From: Caulobacteraceae bacterium
GTDB lineage: Bacteria; Pseudomonadota; Alphaproteobacteria; Caulobacterales; Caulobacteraceae
DNA: 64,000 bases
NCBI GenBank assembly: GCA_027489335.1
Contig: JAIXZX010000011.1
Location: forward strand, 47,868-111,867
Direction of reading: 5' to 3'
How positions within the stretch are numbered: the first letter of the stretch is position 1; every line of letters starts with the position of its first letter. The notes under the pieces were generated by a model. The model was not told where the DNA came from. It saw nothing but the letters and a program-made list of their open reading frames with translations, and searched no databases. Both the position numbers and the translations under genes were made by a program. Shown here piece by piece: positions 37,558 through 45,577 of this stretch.

Positions 37558-37600
37558 CCTTGTCTTAGTGACAAGGAAACATGACATTTCAGCCCTGTCA
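37558..37600 (-). promoter_or_regulatory. Double palindromic operator upstream of the XRE operon
   Basis: Two inverted repeats share TGTC/GACA cores: CCTTGTC-TTAGT-GACAAGG (37558-37576) and TGACA-N9-TGTCA (37582-37600). The second overlaps a TTGACA -35-like hexamer on the minus strand and the first overlaps the ribosome site of the first gene. Arrangement fits autorepression by the operon's XRE protein. Confidence 0.6.
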
Positions 37601-37693
37601 AGCACGCTGGACACCTGAGAGATTTGCGCTTGCTTCCCCGCCCGTCAGCCGAGCTAGCGTCGGATCCCGAATTTCGTCGGGAGGACCAAGATC

Positions 37694-38059
37694 ATGATCG
37701 GCTATGTCACACTGGGCGTCAGCGACCTGGAGCGCGCCAAGAGCTTCTACGGAACCGTGCTCGCCCCCCTGGGCGCAAAGCCCGCCTTCGGCAGCGACCG
37801 GATGCAGGGCTTTTCCAATGGGGCTGGCCCCATGCTCAGCGTCTGCACCCCCTATGACGGCGAGACGCCCAGCCCCGGCAACGGGACCATGGTGGCGCTC
37901 GCCGCCCCGTCCCGCGAACTGGTGGACGAGATCCATGCGCTCGCCCTGAAGACCGGCGCCGCCGACGAGGGCGCGCCCGGCATCCGCATTCCGAACTTCT
38001 ATGGCGCCTATTTCCGCGACCTGGACGGCAACAAGCTCTGCGTCTTCAAGATGGGCTAG
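37694..38059 (+). CDS. VOC-family (glyoxalase/bleomycin-resistance-like) protein
   Basis: 121 residues with the two beta-alpha-beta-beta-beta modules of the vicinal-oxygen-chelate fold: MIGYVTLGVSDLERAKSFYG at the start and YGAYFRDLDGNKLCVFKM at the end. His/Glu metal ligands of true glyoxalases are only partly recognisable, so catalytic activity is uncertain. GGGAGGAC ribosome site precedes ATG 37694. A 47-bp palindromic repeat starts at its stop codon. Confidence 0.86.
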   Translation: MIGYVTLGVSDLERAKSFYGTVLAPLGAKPAFGSDRMQGFSNGAGPMLSVCTPYDGETPSPGNGTMVALAAPSRELVDEIHALALKTGAADEGAPGIRIPNFYGAYFRDLDGNKLCVFKMG

Positions 38060-38106
38060 GAGCGCGTTCCGATAAGTGGGAACCGGTTATCGGACAAAAC
38101 GCGCTC
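38060..38106. repeat. Palindromic intergenic repeat, copy 1
   Basis: GAGCGCGTT...AACGCGCTC (47 bp). It is an imperfect palindrome with an inner CCGATAA / TTATCGG pair and central GGGAACC. Copy 2 at 40491-40538 is the same element inverted, differing by a few bases near one end. Each lies between convergent genes, where the folded form could end transcription. Similar short palindromes are abundant in alphaproteobacterial genomes. Confidence 0.88.
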
Positions 38107-38131
38107 AAGACTTAGGGTTAAGGCCTCGCGA

Positions 38132-39154
38132 TCAGCCCCAGGGGCGGAAGTGTTTCGACAGCTTCAGCCCCTGGCGCTGGTAGTGCGAGCCGCCCTCGCC
38201 ATAGAGGCGCGAGGGCTTTTCGGTGAGCGGCTCATAGACCAGGCGGGCCACGGTCTGACCGTCTTCCAGCAGGAAGGGGGTTTCGTGGCTGCGCACCTCC
38301 AGCACGCCCCGCGAGCCCTGGCCGCCAGCCTCCTCGGTGCCGAAACCGGGGTCGAAAAACCCTGCATAATGCACCCGAAACTCCCCCACTGAGGGGTCAA
38401 TCGGGGTCATTTCGGCGGCTTGCAGCACGGGGATCTCGACGGCCTCCTTCGAGGCCAGGATGTAGAATTCGCCGGGGTCGAGCAGCAGCTCCCCATGGCG
38501 CGGGACCAGCGGCTCCCAGAAGTCCCGGGGGTCGTGGCCGTCCTCCTTGTCCATGTCGATCACGCCGGCGTGGCGGCGGGCGCGGAAGCCCGCCACGCCT
38601 TCGGTCAGGTCGACCCCGACGCTGCGCAAATCAAGCTTGGGCGGCTCGCCCCGCTTGAGGCGCAGCTGGTTCAGCCGCGTGCCCGTGCGCACCAGGATCG
38701 AGAAGGTCTGGGGCGCGATCTCCATATAGATCGGCCCGCCATAGCCCTCGGCCACATCGTCGAAGGCCGCGCCGTGGTCGGTGAGCAGGCGGACAAAGAC
38801 GTCCACCCGACCTGTGGAGCTCTTGGGATTGGCCCGGGCGGCGACGCCCGGCGGCAGGGCCAGCGCCTCCTGCAGCTCGGCGATATAGACGCAGCCCTTT
38901 TCCAGAACCGCCCCGCGGGTGAGGTCCAGCTCGTGCATGGCCACGTCTTCCAGACGCTGGACCACCTTGCGGCCGAGGCCCGGCAGGAAGGACGCCCGCA
39001 CCCGCCAGGCGCGGACCCCCAGGCGCAGGTCGAGGCTGGCCGGCTGCACCTGGTCGGCGTCGAAGGGGCTGGCGCTGGTGATCGCGCCCTGGGCGATCAG
39101 GGCGTCAATGGCCTGGCAGGGCAGAATTCCGGGCGAGAGCTTGGCGTCTGTCAT
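38132..39154 (-). CDS. dcd: 2'-deoxycytidine 5'-triphosphate deaminase (long form)
   Basis: 340 residues from ATG 39154 (MTDAKLSPGILPCQAIDALI). It is the long alphaproteobacterial form with two dUTPase/dCTP-deaminase-like beta-barrels; motifs include VQPASLDLRLG, ANPKSSTGRVDVFVRLL and a second PYPE-like block near HYAGFFDPGFG. It supplies dUMP/dUTP for thymidylate synthesis. It is divergent from metZ with 136 bp between, and convergent with the VOC gene across the palindromic repeat. An upstream in-frame start would run into the metZ promoter. Confidence 0.92.
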   Translation of the reverse strand: MTDAKLSPGILPCQAIDALIAQGAITSASPFDADQVQPASLDLRLGVRAWRVRASFLPGLGRKVVQRLEDVAMHELDLTRGAVLEKGCVYIAELQEALALPPGVAARANPKSSTGRVDVFVRLLTDHGAAFDDVAEGYGGPIYMEIAPQTFSILVRTGTRLNQLRLKRGEPPKLDLRSVGVDLTEGVAGFRARRHAGVIDMDKEDGHDPRDFWEPLVPRHGELLLDPGEFYILASKEAVEIPVLQAAEMTPIDPSVGEFRVHYAGFFDPGFGTEEAGGQGSRGVLEVRSHETPFLLEDGQTVARLVYEPLTEKPSRLYGEGGSHYQRQGLKLSKHFRPWG

Positions 39155-39290
39155 CGCAGGGACACTCGCCGCTAGCCCCGAGTCTGACAAGCCGGTGTCT
39201 GAGGCCGCTGAGGCAGCCTGCGGCCCTTGACCGACAAGCCCTGAGGCGGTTGATGCGCACTCCAAGCTTGCCTGCCGGGAGGAGCCCCCC

Positions 39291-40475
39291 ATGGCCGAAG
39301 ATCCGCGCGACTGGAACCTGGAGACCAAGCTGGTCCGGGGCGGCATGGCCCGCACCGCCTATGGCGAGATTTCCGAGGCGCTCTTCCTCACCCAGAGCTT
39401 CGCCTATGACAGCGCAGCCGCCGCCGACGCCCGGTTCGCTGGCGACGCGCCGGGATTCATCTACCAGCGCTTCGGCAACCCCACGACGCAGATGTTCGAG
39501 GATCGCCTGGCCCTGCTGGAGGGCGCCGATCTTTGCCGCGCCACGGCCTCGGGCATGTCGGCGGTGCATGTGGCCCTGACCGGTCTGGTTCGCGCCGGCG
39601 ACCACATCGTGGCCGGCCGCGCCCTGTTCGGCTCCTGCCGCTGGATCCTGTCGGAGTGGATGCCGCGCTTTGGCGTCGAGGTGACCTATGTGGACGCCGT
39701 CGATCCCGAGGCCTGGAAGGCGGCGGTACGGGACAACACCACCTGCTTCCTGGTGGAAAGCCCGGCCAACCCCCTGCTGGAGGTGACGCCCATCGGCGCG
39801 GTGGCCGATATCGCCCGGGCCTGTGGGGCCAAGCTGGTGGTGGACAATGTGTTCGCCACTCCGATCTTCCAGAAGCCCTTGGCGCTGGGCGCCGACATCG
39901 TCGTCTATTCGGCCACCAAACATATCGACGGCCAGGGCCGCGTCCTGGGCGGCGCCATCCTCGGTGGCGAACAGGTGATGCTGGAGTCCTACAAGGACAT
40001 CCTTCGCCACACAGGGCCCGCGCTCTCGCCCTTCAACGCCTGGGTGCTGCTGAAGGGTCTGGAGACTTTGGACCTGCGGGTGCGCCGCCAGAGCGACAAC
40101 GCCGCCCATGTGGCGAACGCCGTGGCCGCCCACTCAAAGGTGCGCCAGACCGTCTATTGCGGCCGGCCTGACCATCCGCAGGCGTCCATCATCGCCAACC
40201 AGATGACCGGCGGCGGCAATGTGCTGGCCTTCGACCTCGGCAGCCGCGAGGCCGCCTGGCGGTTCCTGGACGCCCTGCAGATCGTCGACATCTCCAATAA
40301 TCTCGGCGACGCCAAGTCCATGGCCACCCACCCCTGCACCACCACCCACCGCTCCATGCCGGCGGCCGAGCGGGAGTCCATCGGCCTCACCGAGGGCTGG
40401 GTGCGGATGAGCGTCGGCCTGGAGAACGACCAGGACCTGCAGCGCGACGTGGAGCGGGCGCTCGACCAGGCCTGA
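39291..40475 (+). CDS. metZ: O-succinylhomoserine sulfhydrylase
   Basis: 394-residue PLP enzyme of the Cys/Met metabolism family. It joins sulfide to O-succinylhomoserine to give homocysteine, bypassing cystathionine. The PLP lysine is Lys210 in YSATKHIDGQGR; YQRFGNPTTQMFE and ATASGMSAVH are the substrate and PLP-phosphate motifs. Length and the N-terminal ETKLVRGGMARTAYGEISEA segment are characteristic of MetZ rather than MetB. GGGAGGAG ribosome site precedes ATG 39291. Palindromic repeat copy 2 follows 15 bp after the stop. Confidence 0.94.
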   Translation: MAEDPRDWNLETKLVRGGMARTAYGEISEALFLTQSFAYDSAAAADARFAGDAPGFIYQRFGNPTTQMFEDRLALLEGADLCRATASGMSAVHVALTGLVRAGDHIVAGRALFGSCRWILSEWMPRFGVEVTYVDAVDPEAWKAAVRDNTTCFLVESPANPLLEVTPIGAVADIARACGAKLVVDNVFATPIFQKPLALGADIVVYSATKHIDGQGRVLGGAILGGEQVMLESYKDILRHTGPALSPFNAWVLLKGLETLDLRVRRQSDNAAHVANAVAAHSKVRQTVYCGRPDHPQASIIANQMTGGGNVLAFDLGSREAAWRFLDALQIVDISNNLGDAKSMATHPCTTTHRSMPAAERESIGLTEGWVRMSVGLENDQDLQRDVERALDQA

Positions 40476-40490
40476 CCGGCCCTAGATTCT

Positions 40491-40538
40491 GAGCGCGTTT
40501 CGTTACGATAACCGGTTCCCACTTATCGGAACGCGCTC
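40491..40538. repeat. Palindromic intergenic repeat, copy 2 (inverted)
   Basis: 48-bp inverted copy of the repeat at 38060-38106; the first 33 bases of the reverse complement are identical to copy 1 and the rest differs by small changes. It lies between convergent metZ and hslO and touches the hslO stop codon. Confidence 0.88.
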
Positions 40539-41449
40539 TAGCCGCCGGTCAGGCTCTCCGGCTCCAACCGGTAGGTCTTGGCGCAGTACTCGCAGGTGAC
40601 GTGGATCTTGCCGTCCGGCTCGACCATGTCGGCGCGTTCTTCAGCCTCAAACGAGGCCAGGACCCCGCGGATGCGGTCTTCCGAACAGCGGCAGACGGCG
40701 GCCAGCGCCTGGTCCTCGAACACCCGAACGCCGTCCTCATGGAACAGGCGAAACAGCAGGGTCTGGCCCGAAATGGTCGGATCGAGCAGTTCGTCCTCGC
40801 CAATGGTCTCGAAGAAGGCCTGGCTCCGGGTCCAGGCTTCCTCTGTGGAGCCGCGGGCCTGATCCTCGGCCACGTTCTGGATCAGCATGCCGCCGGCCCG
40901 CCAGCGCAGGCCATCGCCCACATCGGCCTGACCCACCGCCAGCCGCACCCTCGTCGGGGTCTGTTCGGACTGGGCGAAATACTGTTCGGCGCAGAGCGCC
41001 AGGGTCTCGCCCTCGATGGCGGTGACGCCTTGATAGCGGTCCATGTCCGGGCCCTGGTCCACGGTCATGATGAAGACGCCGCCGCCCAGCAGAGTCTTGG
41101 CGCCCGGGCGCACGAAGCCCTGCGAGGCTTCAGCCACCGCGTCGGGATCAAAGCGGCAATAGCCGCGCAGGTGACCGGCGGTGTCGTAGTCGGCCACCAC
41201 ATAGCGCACCGGACCCTCGCCCTGGGCCTGGACGATCAGCCGGCCTTCGAACTTGAGCGCAGACCCCACCAGGGCCGCCAGCGCGCAGGTTTCGCCGAGC
41301 AGGTTGGCTACGGCTTCCGGATAGGCGTGGGCGGCCAGGATTTCGTCGATCGCCGGACCCAGCCGCACGAGGCGGCCGCGGACGGCGGCGTCCTCGATCT
41401 GGAACGGGCCGACGACGTCGTCGGGGATGGGGAGCGTGTTCTGGGACAT
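40538..41449 (-). CDS. hslO: Hsp33 redox-regulated chaperone
   Basis: 303-residue cytosolic holdase that becomes active on oxidative unfolding. The C-terminal zinc switch is complete: Cys253-x-Cys255 (VCRCSEDR) and Cys286-x2-Cys289 (TCEYCAKTY). The N-terminal domain (FQIEDAAVRGRLVRLGPAID and GCALAALVGSALKFEGRL-like region) matches the family. It follows argF by 54 bp on the same strand, a conserved arrangement in Caulobacterales, so it is probably expressed with the arginine genes. Confidence 0.95.
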   Translation of the reverse strand: MSQNTLPIPDDVVGPFQIEDAAVRGRLVRLGPAIDEILAAHAYPEAVANLLGETCALAALVGSALKFEGRLIVQAQGEGPVRYVVADYDTAGHLRGYCRFDPDAVAEASQGFVRPGAKTLLGGGVFIMTVDQGPDMDRYQGVTAIEGETLALCAEQYFAQSEQTPTRVRLAVGQADVGDGLRWRAGGMLIQNVAEDQARGSTEEAWTRSQAFFETIGEDELLDPTISGQTLLFRLFHEDGVRVFEDQALAAVCRCSEDRIRGVLASFEAEERADMVEPDGKIHVTCEYCAKTYRLEPESLTGG

Positions 41450-41503
41450 GGCGAGGCCATATAGGCGCCTCGCGCCCCGATTGCGAGCCCGGCTGTGACG
41501 GCC

Positions 41504-42439
41504 TCAGATCGCCCCGAAGCACCAGGCCAGGATCGACTTCTGGGCGTGGATGCGGTTTTCCGCCTCGTCCCAGATCTTCGAGCGCGGGCCATCCATTACC
41601 GCATCGGTCACTTCCTCCCCCCGATGGGCGGGCAGGCAGTGCAGGAAGATGGCGTCCTGGGCGGCCAGATCCATCAGCTCGCCATCCACCTGATAGGGCT
41701 CGAACGCCGCCAGGCGGGCGTCGTGATCGGTGTCGCCCATGGAGACCCAGGTGTCGGTGATCACGCAGTCGGCGCCGCGCACGGCGGTCCGGGGATCTTC
41801 GGTCATCGTCACCTGGCCCTGCATCTCGGCAGCGCGGGCCAGATCGGTCAGGTCGGGGTGGTAGATGGTCGGGCAGGCGATGTTCAGCTTGAAGCCGAAC
41901 TTGCCGGCCGCGTGGATGAAGCTTGAGCACACGTTGTTGCCGTCGCCAACCCAGGCCAGCGTGCGGCCCTTCACCGGCCCGAGATGCTCTTCGAAGGTGA
42001 GCAGGTCAGCCAGGATCTGACAGGGATGGCTTCGGTCAGTCAGGCCGTTGATCACCGGCACCGACGAGGCCAGAGCCAGACGCTCCACGTCCTCGTGGGT
42101 GTTGGCCCGGATCATGATGGCGTCGACCATCCGCGAGAGCACCTTGGCGGTGTCCTCGATGGGCTCGCCGCGGCCCAGTTGCATATCGGCCGAGGTGGAG
42201 ATGATCACGTCCCCGCCCAGCTGGCGCATGGCCGCATCAAACGAAAAGCGGGTGCGGGTGGAGTGCTTCTCGAAGATCATGGCCAGCACCCGCTCGCGGG
42301 CCGGGGCGTCGGCGTCCACGCGCCCCTGGGTCCAGCCGGCCCGGGCGGCCTTGCGGGTGCGCGCATCATCGAGGATGGCGCGCAGATCGGCGGACTCCAT
42401 CCGCCAGAGGTCGAGAAAATGTCTCGGAGAAGAGGTCAT
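41504..42439 (-). CDS. argF: Ornithine carbamoyltransferase
   Basis: 311-residue enzyme that makes citrulline from ornithine and carbamoyl phosphate in arginine synthesis. Carbamoyl-phosphate site [12 protein letters not shown], ornithine-side motif [11 protein letters not shown] (containing the catalytic Cys), and [19 protein letters not shown] are present. It lies between argD and hslO. The 111-bp leader before ATG 42439 contains a long nested hairpin (42457-42509). Length fits anabolic OTC. Confidence 0.96.
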   Translation of the reverse strand: MTSSPRHFLDLWRMESADLRAILDDARTRKAARAGWTQGRVDADAPARERVLAMIFEKHSTRTRFSFDAAMRQLGGDVIISTSADMQLGRGEPIEDTAKVLSRMVDAIMIRANTHEDVERLALASSVPVINGLTDRSHPCQILADLLTFEEHLGPVKGRTLAWVGDGNNVCSSFIHAAGKFGFKLNIACPTIYHPDLTDLARAAEMQGQVTMTEDPRTAVRGADCVITDTWVSMGDTDHDARLAAFEPYQVDGELMDLAAQDAIFLHCLPAHRGEEVTDAVMDGPRSKIWDEAENRIHAQKSILAWCFGAI

Positions 42440-42456
42440 CGAGGGGAAATCCCATC

Positions 42457-42509
42457 GACCCCGCGCCTGCGCCGGAAATTGAAAAATGGCGCGTGCTGAA
42501 CGCGGGGTC
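42457..42509 (-). promoter_or_regulatory. Nested hairpin in the argD-argF spacer (argF mRNA leader)
   Basis: Outer arms GACCCCGCG / CGCGGGGTC (9 bp, perfect) enclose inner arms GCGCC / GGCGC and an A/T-rich loop. In the transcript the structure ends 17 bases before the argF start codon. No T-run follows, so processing, pausing or translation control is more likely than termination. Confidence 0.5.
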
Positions 42510-42550
42510 CTTGATTGATGAGTCCCGGCGCCAGGCCGGGCATGAAAACC

Positions 42551-43783
42551 TTAGGCGGCCGCCTTAGCCTTGGCGCGGGCTCGCTCACAGGCGGCTTCGA
42601 ACCGCGCGATCGCCTCACGGGCCTCGTCCAGGGTGAGGTTCAGCGGCGGCAGCAGGCGCACGCAGTTGTCCCCGCCGCCGGCGATCAGCAGGTGCTCGTC
42701 GCGGGCGTGCTGCATGAACTCACGGTTGGGGGTCACCAGCTTGACGCCGATCAGCAGGCCCTTGCCGCGCACATCGGCCACCACGTCGGGATAGCGGTCT
42801 TTCAGACCCGCGATCTGCTGGTTGAAATAGCCGGCCACCTCGCGGACATGGGCCATCAGCTCGGGCTTGGCCAGCTCGGCCAGGGCCGCCTCGCCGACCG
42901 CCATGGCCAGCGGATTGCCGCCATAGGTGGAGCCGTGGGAGCCGACGCTCATGGCCGATCCGGCCTCGATAGTCGCCAGGCACGCCCCCACCGGGAAGCC
43001 GCCGCCCAGCGCCTTGGCCACGCACATGATGTCCGGATTGCCTTCGCCCTCGGCCCAGTCATGGGCGAACAGGCGACCCGTGCGGCCAAGGCCGCACTGG
43101 ATCTCGTCATAGATCAGCAGGATGCCCTGCTCGTCGCACAGCTGGCGCAGGCCCTTCATGCAGGCCACCGGCAGGGAGCGAGCCCCGCCCTCCCCCTGGA
43201 CCGGCTCGATGATGATCGCCGCCGTGGTCGGGCCGATGGCCGCGCGCAGAGCGTCATGGTCGCCGTAGGGCAGGTGGATGAAGCCCGGCAGCGGCGGACC
43301 GAAGCCCTCAAGATAGGACGCGTTGCCCGAGGCGTTGACCGCGGCCACCGTGCGCCCGTGGAACGAGCCCTCGAAGCCGATGATGTCCACCCGCTCCGGA
43401 TTGCCCCGCGCCCAGTGATACTTCCGCGCCGTCTTGATGGCGCATTCCACGGCTTCGGCCCCGGAATTGGTGAAGAACACCACGTCGGCAAAGGTCTCGG
43501 CGCACAGCCGGCTGGCCAGGGCCTCCTGCCCCGGGATCTTGAAGATGTTGGAGACGTGCCAGAGCTTCTCGGCCTGGTCCTTCAGGGCCTGGACCAGCCG
43601 CGGATGGGCGTGGCCCAGCGCGTTGACCGCGATGCCGGCCATGCAGTCCAGATAGGCCTCGCCGTCCGCCGTGAACAGTCGCGCGCCCTCGCCTCGTTCG
43701 AACGCCAGCGGGGCGCGGTTATACACGCCCATGATGTGGTCGCTGGGAACGGTCGCGGCGGACGTCGCGGTCTTTTCAGTCAC
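42551..43783 (-). CDS. argD: Acetylornithine aminotransferase
   Basis: 410 residues from GTG 43783 (VTEKTATSAATVPSDHIMGV), just downstream of a GGAGG site. PLP-dependent class III aminotransferase with DEIQCGLGRTG (cofactor Asp) and the later lysine region ALGGGFPVGA. It converts N-acetylglutamate semialdehyde to acetylornithine, and may serve succinyldiaminopimelate transamination as well. Heads argD-argF-hslO. The ABC permease gene lies upstream on the same strand, separated by a 146-bp gap. Confidence 0.95.
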   Translation of the reverse strand: MTEKTATSAATVPSDHIMGVYNRAPLAFERGEGARLFTADGEAYLDCMAGIAVNALGHAHPRLVQALKDQAEKLWHVSNIFKIPGQEALASRLCAETFADVVFFTNSGAEAVECAIKTARKYHWARGNPERVDIIGFEGSFHGRTVAAVNASGNASYLEGFGPPLPGFIHLPYGDHDALRAAIGPTTAAIIIEPVQGEGGARSLPVACMKGLRQLCDEQGILLIYDEIQCGLGRTGRLFAHDWAEGEGNPDIMCVAKALGGGFPVGACLATIEAGSAMSVGSHGSTYGGNPLAMAVGEAALAELAKPELMAHVREVAGYFNQQIAGLKDRYPDVVADVRGKGLLIGVKLVTPNREFMQHARDEHLLIAGGGDNCVRLLPPLNLTLDEAREAIARFEAACERARAKAKAAA

Positions 43784-43929
43784 GGGAGGAAGCCTCCAAA
43801 GGAAACGTCCCCGCACGCCGGGCGACGGGGACTGGAAGGCTCGATGTTTTCCGGCGCGAACCGCGCTCTGTCAATGATTTCGCAGGCTCGGGACAAGAGG
43901 GGCCCAAGCCTGTGTCCCGGCCGCCAGCC

Positions 43930-44766
43930 TCAGGTCTTGAGCTTGTACCCGCTCTCGAACATCCACAGGCAGACGCAGGCGAACGCAATCGCGATGCCCG
44001 CCGTCATCCCCACGCCCGTCAGCAGCGAGCCCTCGGCCTGGCCGATGAAGCCATAGCGGAAGCCGTCGATCAGATAGAAGAACGGGTTGAAATGGCTGGC
44101 CGTGCGGAACGGCTCGGGCAGGCGGTCGACCAGATAGAAGGTCCCCGACAGGAAGGTCATGGGCATGATGACGAAGTTGGTCACCGCGGCCATGTGGTCG
44201 AACTTCTCGGCCCACAGCCCGGCCATGATGCCGAGCAGGCCCAGGATCATCGAGGCCACGCCCGCGAAATAGAGCACCGCCCACAGGTGGGTCAGCGGCA
44301 GGCTGGCGAAGGGGAGGACCGCGATCCAGGTCACAGCGCCGACCAGCAGGCCCCGGGTGGCGGCGCCGAGCGCAAAGCCCGCCACATGCTCCAGCGGGGT
44401 CAGCGGCGGGGTCATGAAGTCGCCCACCAGGCCGTTCACCTTGGCCTGCAGCAGGCTGGAGGACGAATTGGCGAAGGCGTTGTTCAGGATGGTCATCATG
44501 ATCAGGCCCGGCGCGATGAAGGTGGCGAAGGCTACTCCGCCCACGTCCGGACGCGCCCCGCCTACGGCCACCACAAAGACCATCATGTATAGCAGCGAGG
44601 TCACCACCGGCGCGCCCAGCGTCTGGGTGCCCACCTTCCAGAACCGCTTGACCTCCCGCAGATAGAGGGTGCGGAAGCCGGGCCAGTTGAACCCGTGATA
44701 GGCCCGGGGGGCCGGCGGGACGGCAGCGGAGATTTCGGCGGCGCGGACGGGCGACATATCGTTCAT
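43930..44766 (-). CDS. ABC-2 type transporter permease
   Basis: 278 residues from ATG 44766; MWR three codons upstream is an alternative. Six hydrophobic segments with the ABC-2 signature (NNAFANSSSSLLQAKVNGLV, DFMTPPLTPLEHVAGFALG, MTFLSGTFYLVDRLPEPFR). The family exports drugs, polysaccharides or heme-like compounds; close relatives are YadH/NodJ type. The ATPase partner is not adjacent, so it must be encoded elsewhere. It is divergent from gcrA and shares its control region. Confidence 0.9.
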   Translation of the reverse strand: MNDMSPVRAAEISAAVPPAPRAYHGFNWPGFRTLYLREVKRFWKVGTQTLGAPVVTSLLYMMVFVVAVGGARPDVGGVAFATFIAPGLIMMTILNNAFANSSSSLLQAKVNGLVGDFMTPPLTPLEHVAGFALGAATRGLLVGAVTWIAVLPFASLPLTHLWAVLYFAGVASMILGLLGIMAGLWAEKFDHMAAVTNFVIMPMTFLSGTFYLVDRLPEPFRTASHFNPFFYLIDGFRYGFIGQAEGSLLTGVGMTAGIAIAFACVCLWMFESGYKLKT

Positions 44767-44833
44767 GCGCCACATGTGCGCCGAGACGCGAGCGCCCGCA
44801 AGAGTGCGACCTTCCGACGCTATATGTAGTTCC

Positions 44834-44842
44834 TGTGGATGG
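44834..44842. promoter_or_regulatory. DnaA-box-like sequence upstream of gcrA
   Basis: TGTGGATGG matches the DnaA box TGTGGATAA at 7 of 9 positions and lies about 150 bp before the gcrA start. In Caulobacter crescentus DnaA promotes gcrA transcription, so the place is meaningful; occupancy is inferred. Confidence 0.4.
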
Positions 44843-44866
44843 AACCAGGGGCGCCTATTGTGGCCT

Positions 44867-44882
44867 TTAAGGAAGTCTTTAC
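44867..44882. promoter_or_regulatory. CtrA-like site TTAA-N7-TTTAC upstream of gcrA
   Basis: TTAAGGAAGTCTTTAC fits the CtrA consensus TTAA-N7-TTAAC with one mismatch. It lies about 110 bp before the gcrA start. CtrA represses gcrA in Caulobacter crescentus, so a conserved circuit is likely. Confidence 0.55.
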
Positions 44883-44990
44883 GATATCTGGTAGTCCGTG
44901 GGGTCAGGCGAAGGCCGGTCCCACAAGATATTGTTTCGGCCGGCCGCGCGGGGTGGCCACCGAGACAGGCGGCCGTTTTGGGAGGCTCTG

Positions 44991-45500
44991 ATGGGTTGGA
45001 CTGACGAGCGAGTCGATACACTCAAAAAGCTCTGGCAGGACGGCCTTTCGGCCAGCCAGATCGCGAAACAACTGGGCGGCGTCACCCGCAACGCGGTGAT
45101 CGGCAAGGTCCACCGCCTCGGCCTATCTGGTCGCGCCATTCCGTCCAAGCCGGCCCGTCCGGTGTTCAAGGCGCCCAGGCCCCAGCGGGCCGCCGCCGCG
45201 GCCCCGTCGGCGCCGCGCCGCATCGCCGAACCGGTGGAGGCCGAGGCCGCCGCCCCGGCGCCGGTTCCGGTGCGCTATGTGGACGAGGCCCCGGGCTCGG
45301 CCACCGTGCTGACGCTGGGCGCGCACATGTGCAAGTGGCCCATCGGCGATCCCTCCAGCGACGGCTTCACCTTCTGCGGCCGCCGCTGCAGCGACGGCCC
45401 CTACTGCACCGAACACGCCCGGGTGGCCTATCAGCCCGCCCAGTCCAAGAAGCGCGCCGGCGGCTCCGACCTGGCCCGCTCCCTGCGCCGCTACATCTGA
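44991..45500 (+). CDS. gcrA: GcrA cell-cycle regulator
   Basis: 169-residue sigma70 co-activator of the Caulobacterales/Rhizobiales cell cycle, which acts at promoters with CcrM-methylated GANTC sites. The N-terminal DNA-binding domain MGWTDERVDTLKKLWQDGLS and GGVTRNAVIGKVHRLGLSGR is diagnostic. A Pro/Ala-rich linker (about 55-100) leads to the sigma-binding C terminus with MCKWPIGDP and a Cys-rich FCGRRCSDGPYCTEH block. ATG 44991 follows GGGAGG; an upstream in-frame start would add 31 unrelated residues. CtrA-like and DnaA-box-like sites lie upstream. Confidence 0.97.
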   Translation: MGWTDERVDTLKKLWQDGLSASQIAKQLGGVTRNAVIGKVHRLGLSGRAIPSKPARPVFKAPRPQRAAAAAPSAPRRIAEPVEAEAAAPAPVPVRYVDEAPGSATVLTLGAHMCKWPIGDPSSDGFTFCGRRCSDGPYCTEHARVAYQPAQSKKRAGGSDLARSLRRYI

Positions 45501-45577
45501 CGCTCTGAGATTGGCCCGGCGCACGAGGGGGCTCCAGACCCGCTTGGGCGCCGGGCGGTCAGAGCAGGACGACAGTC

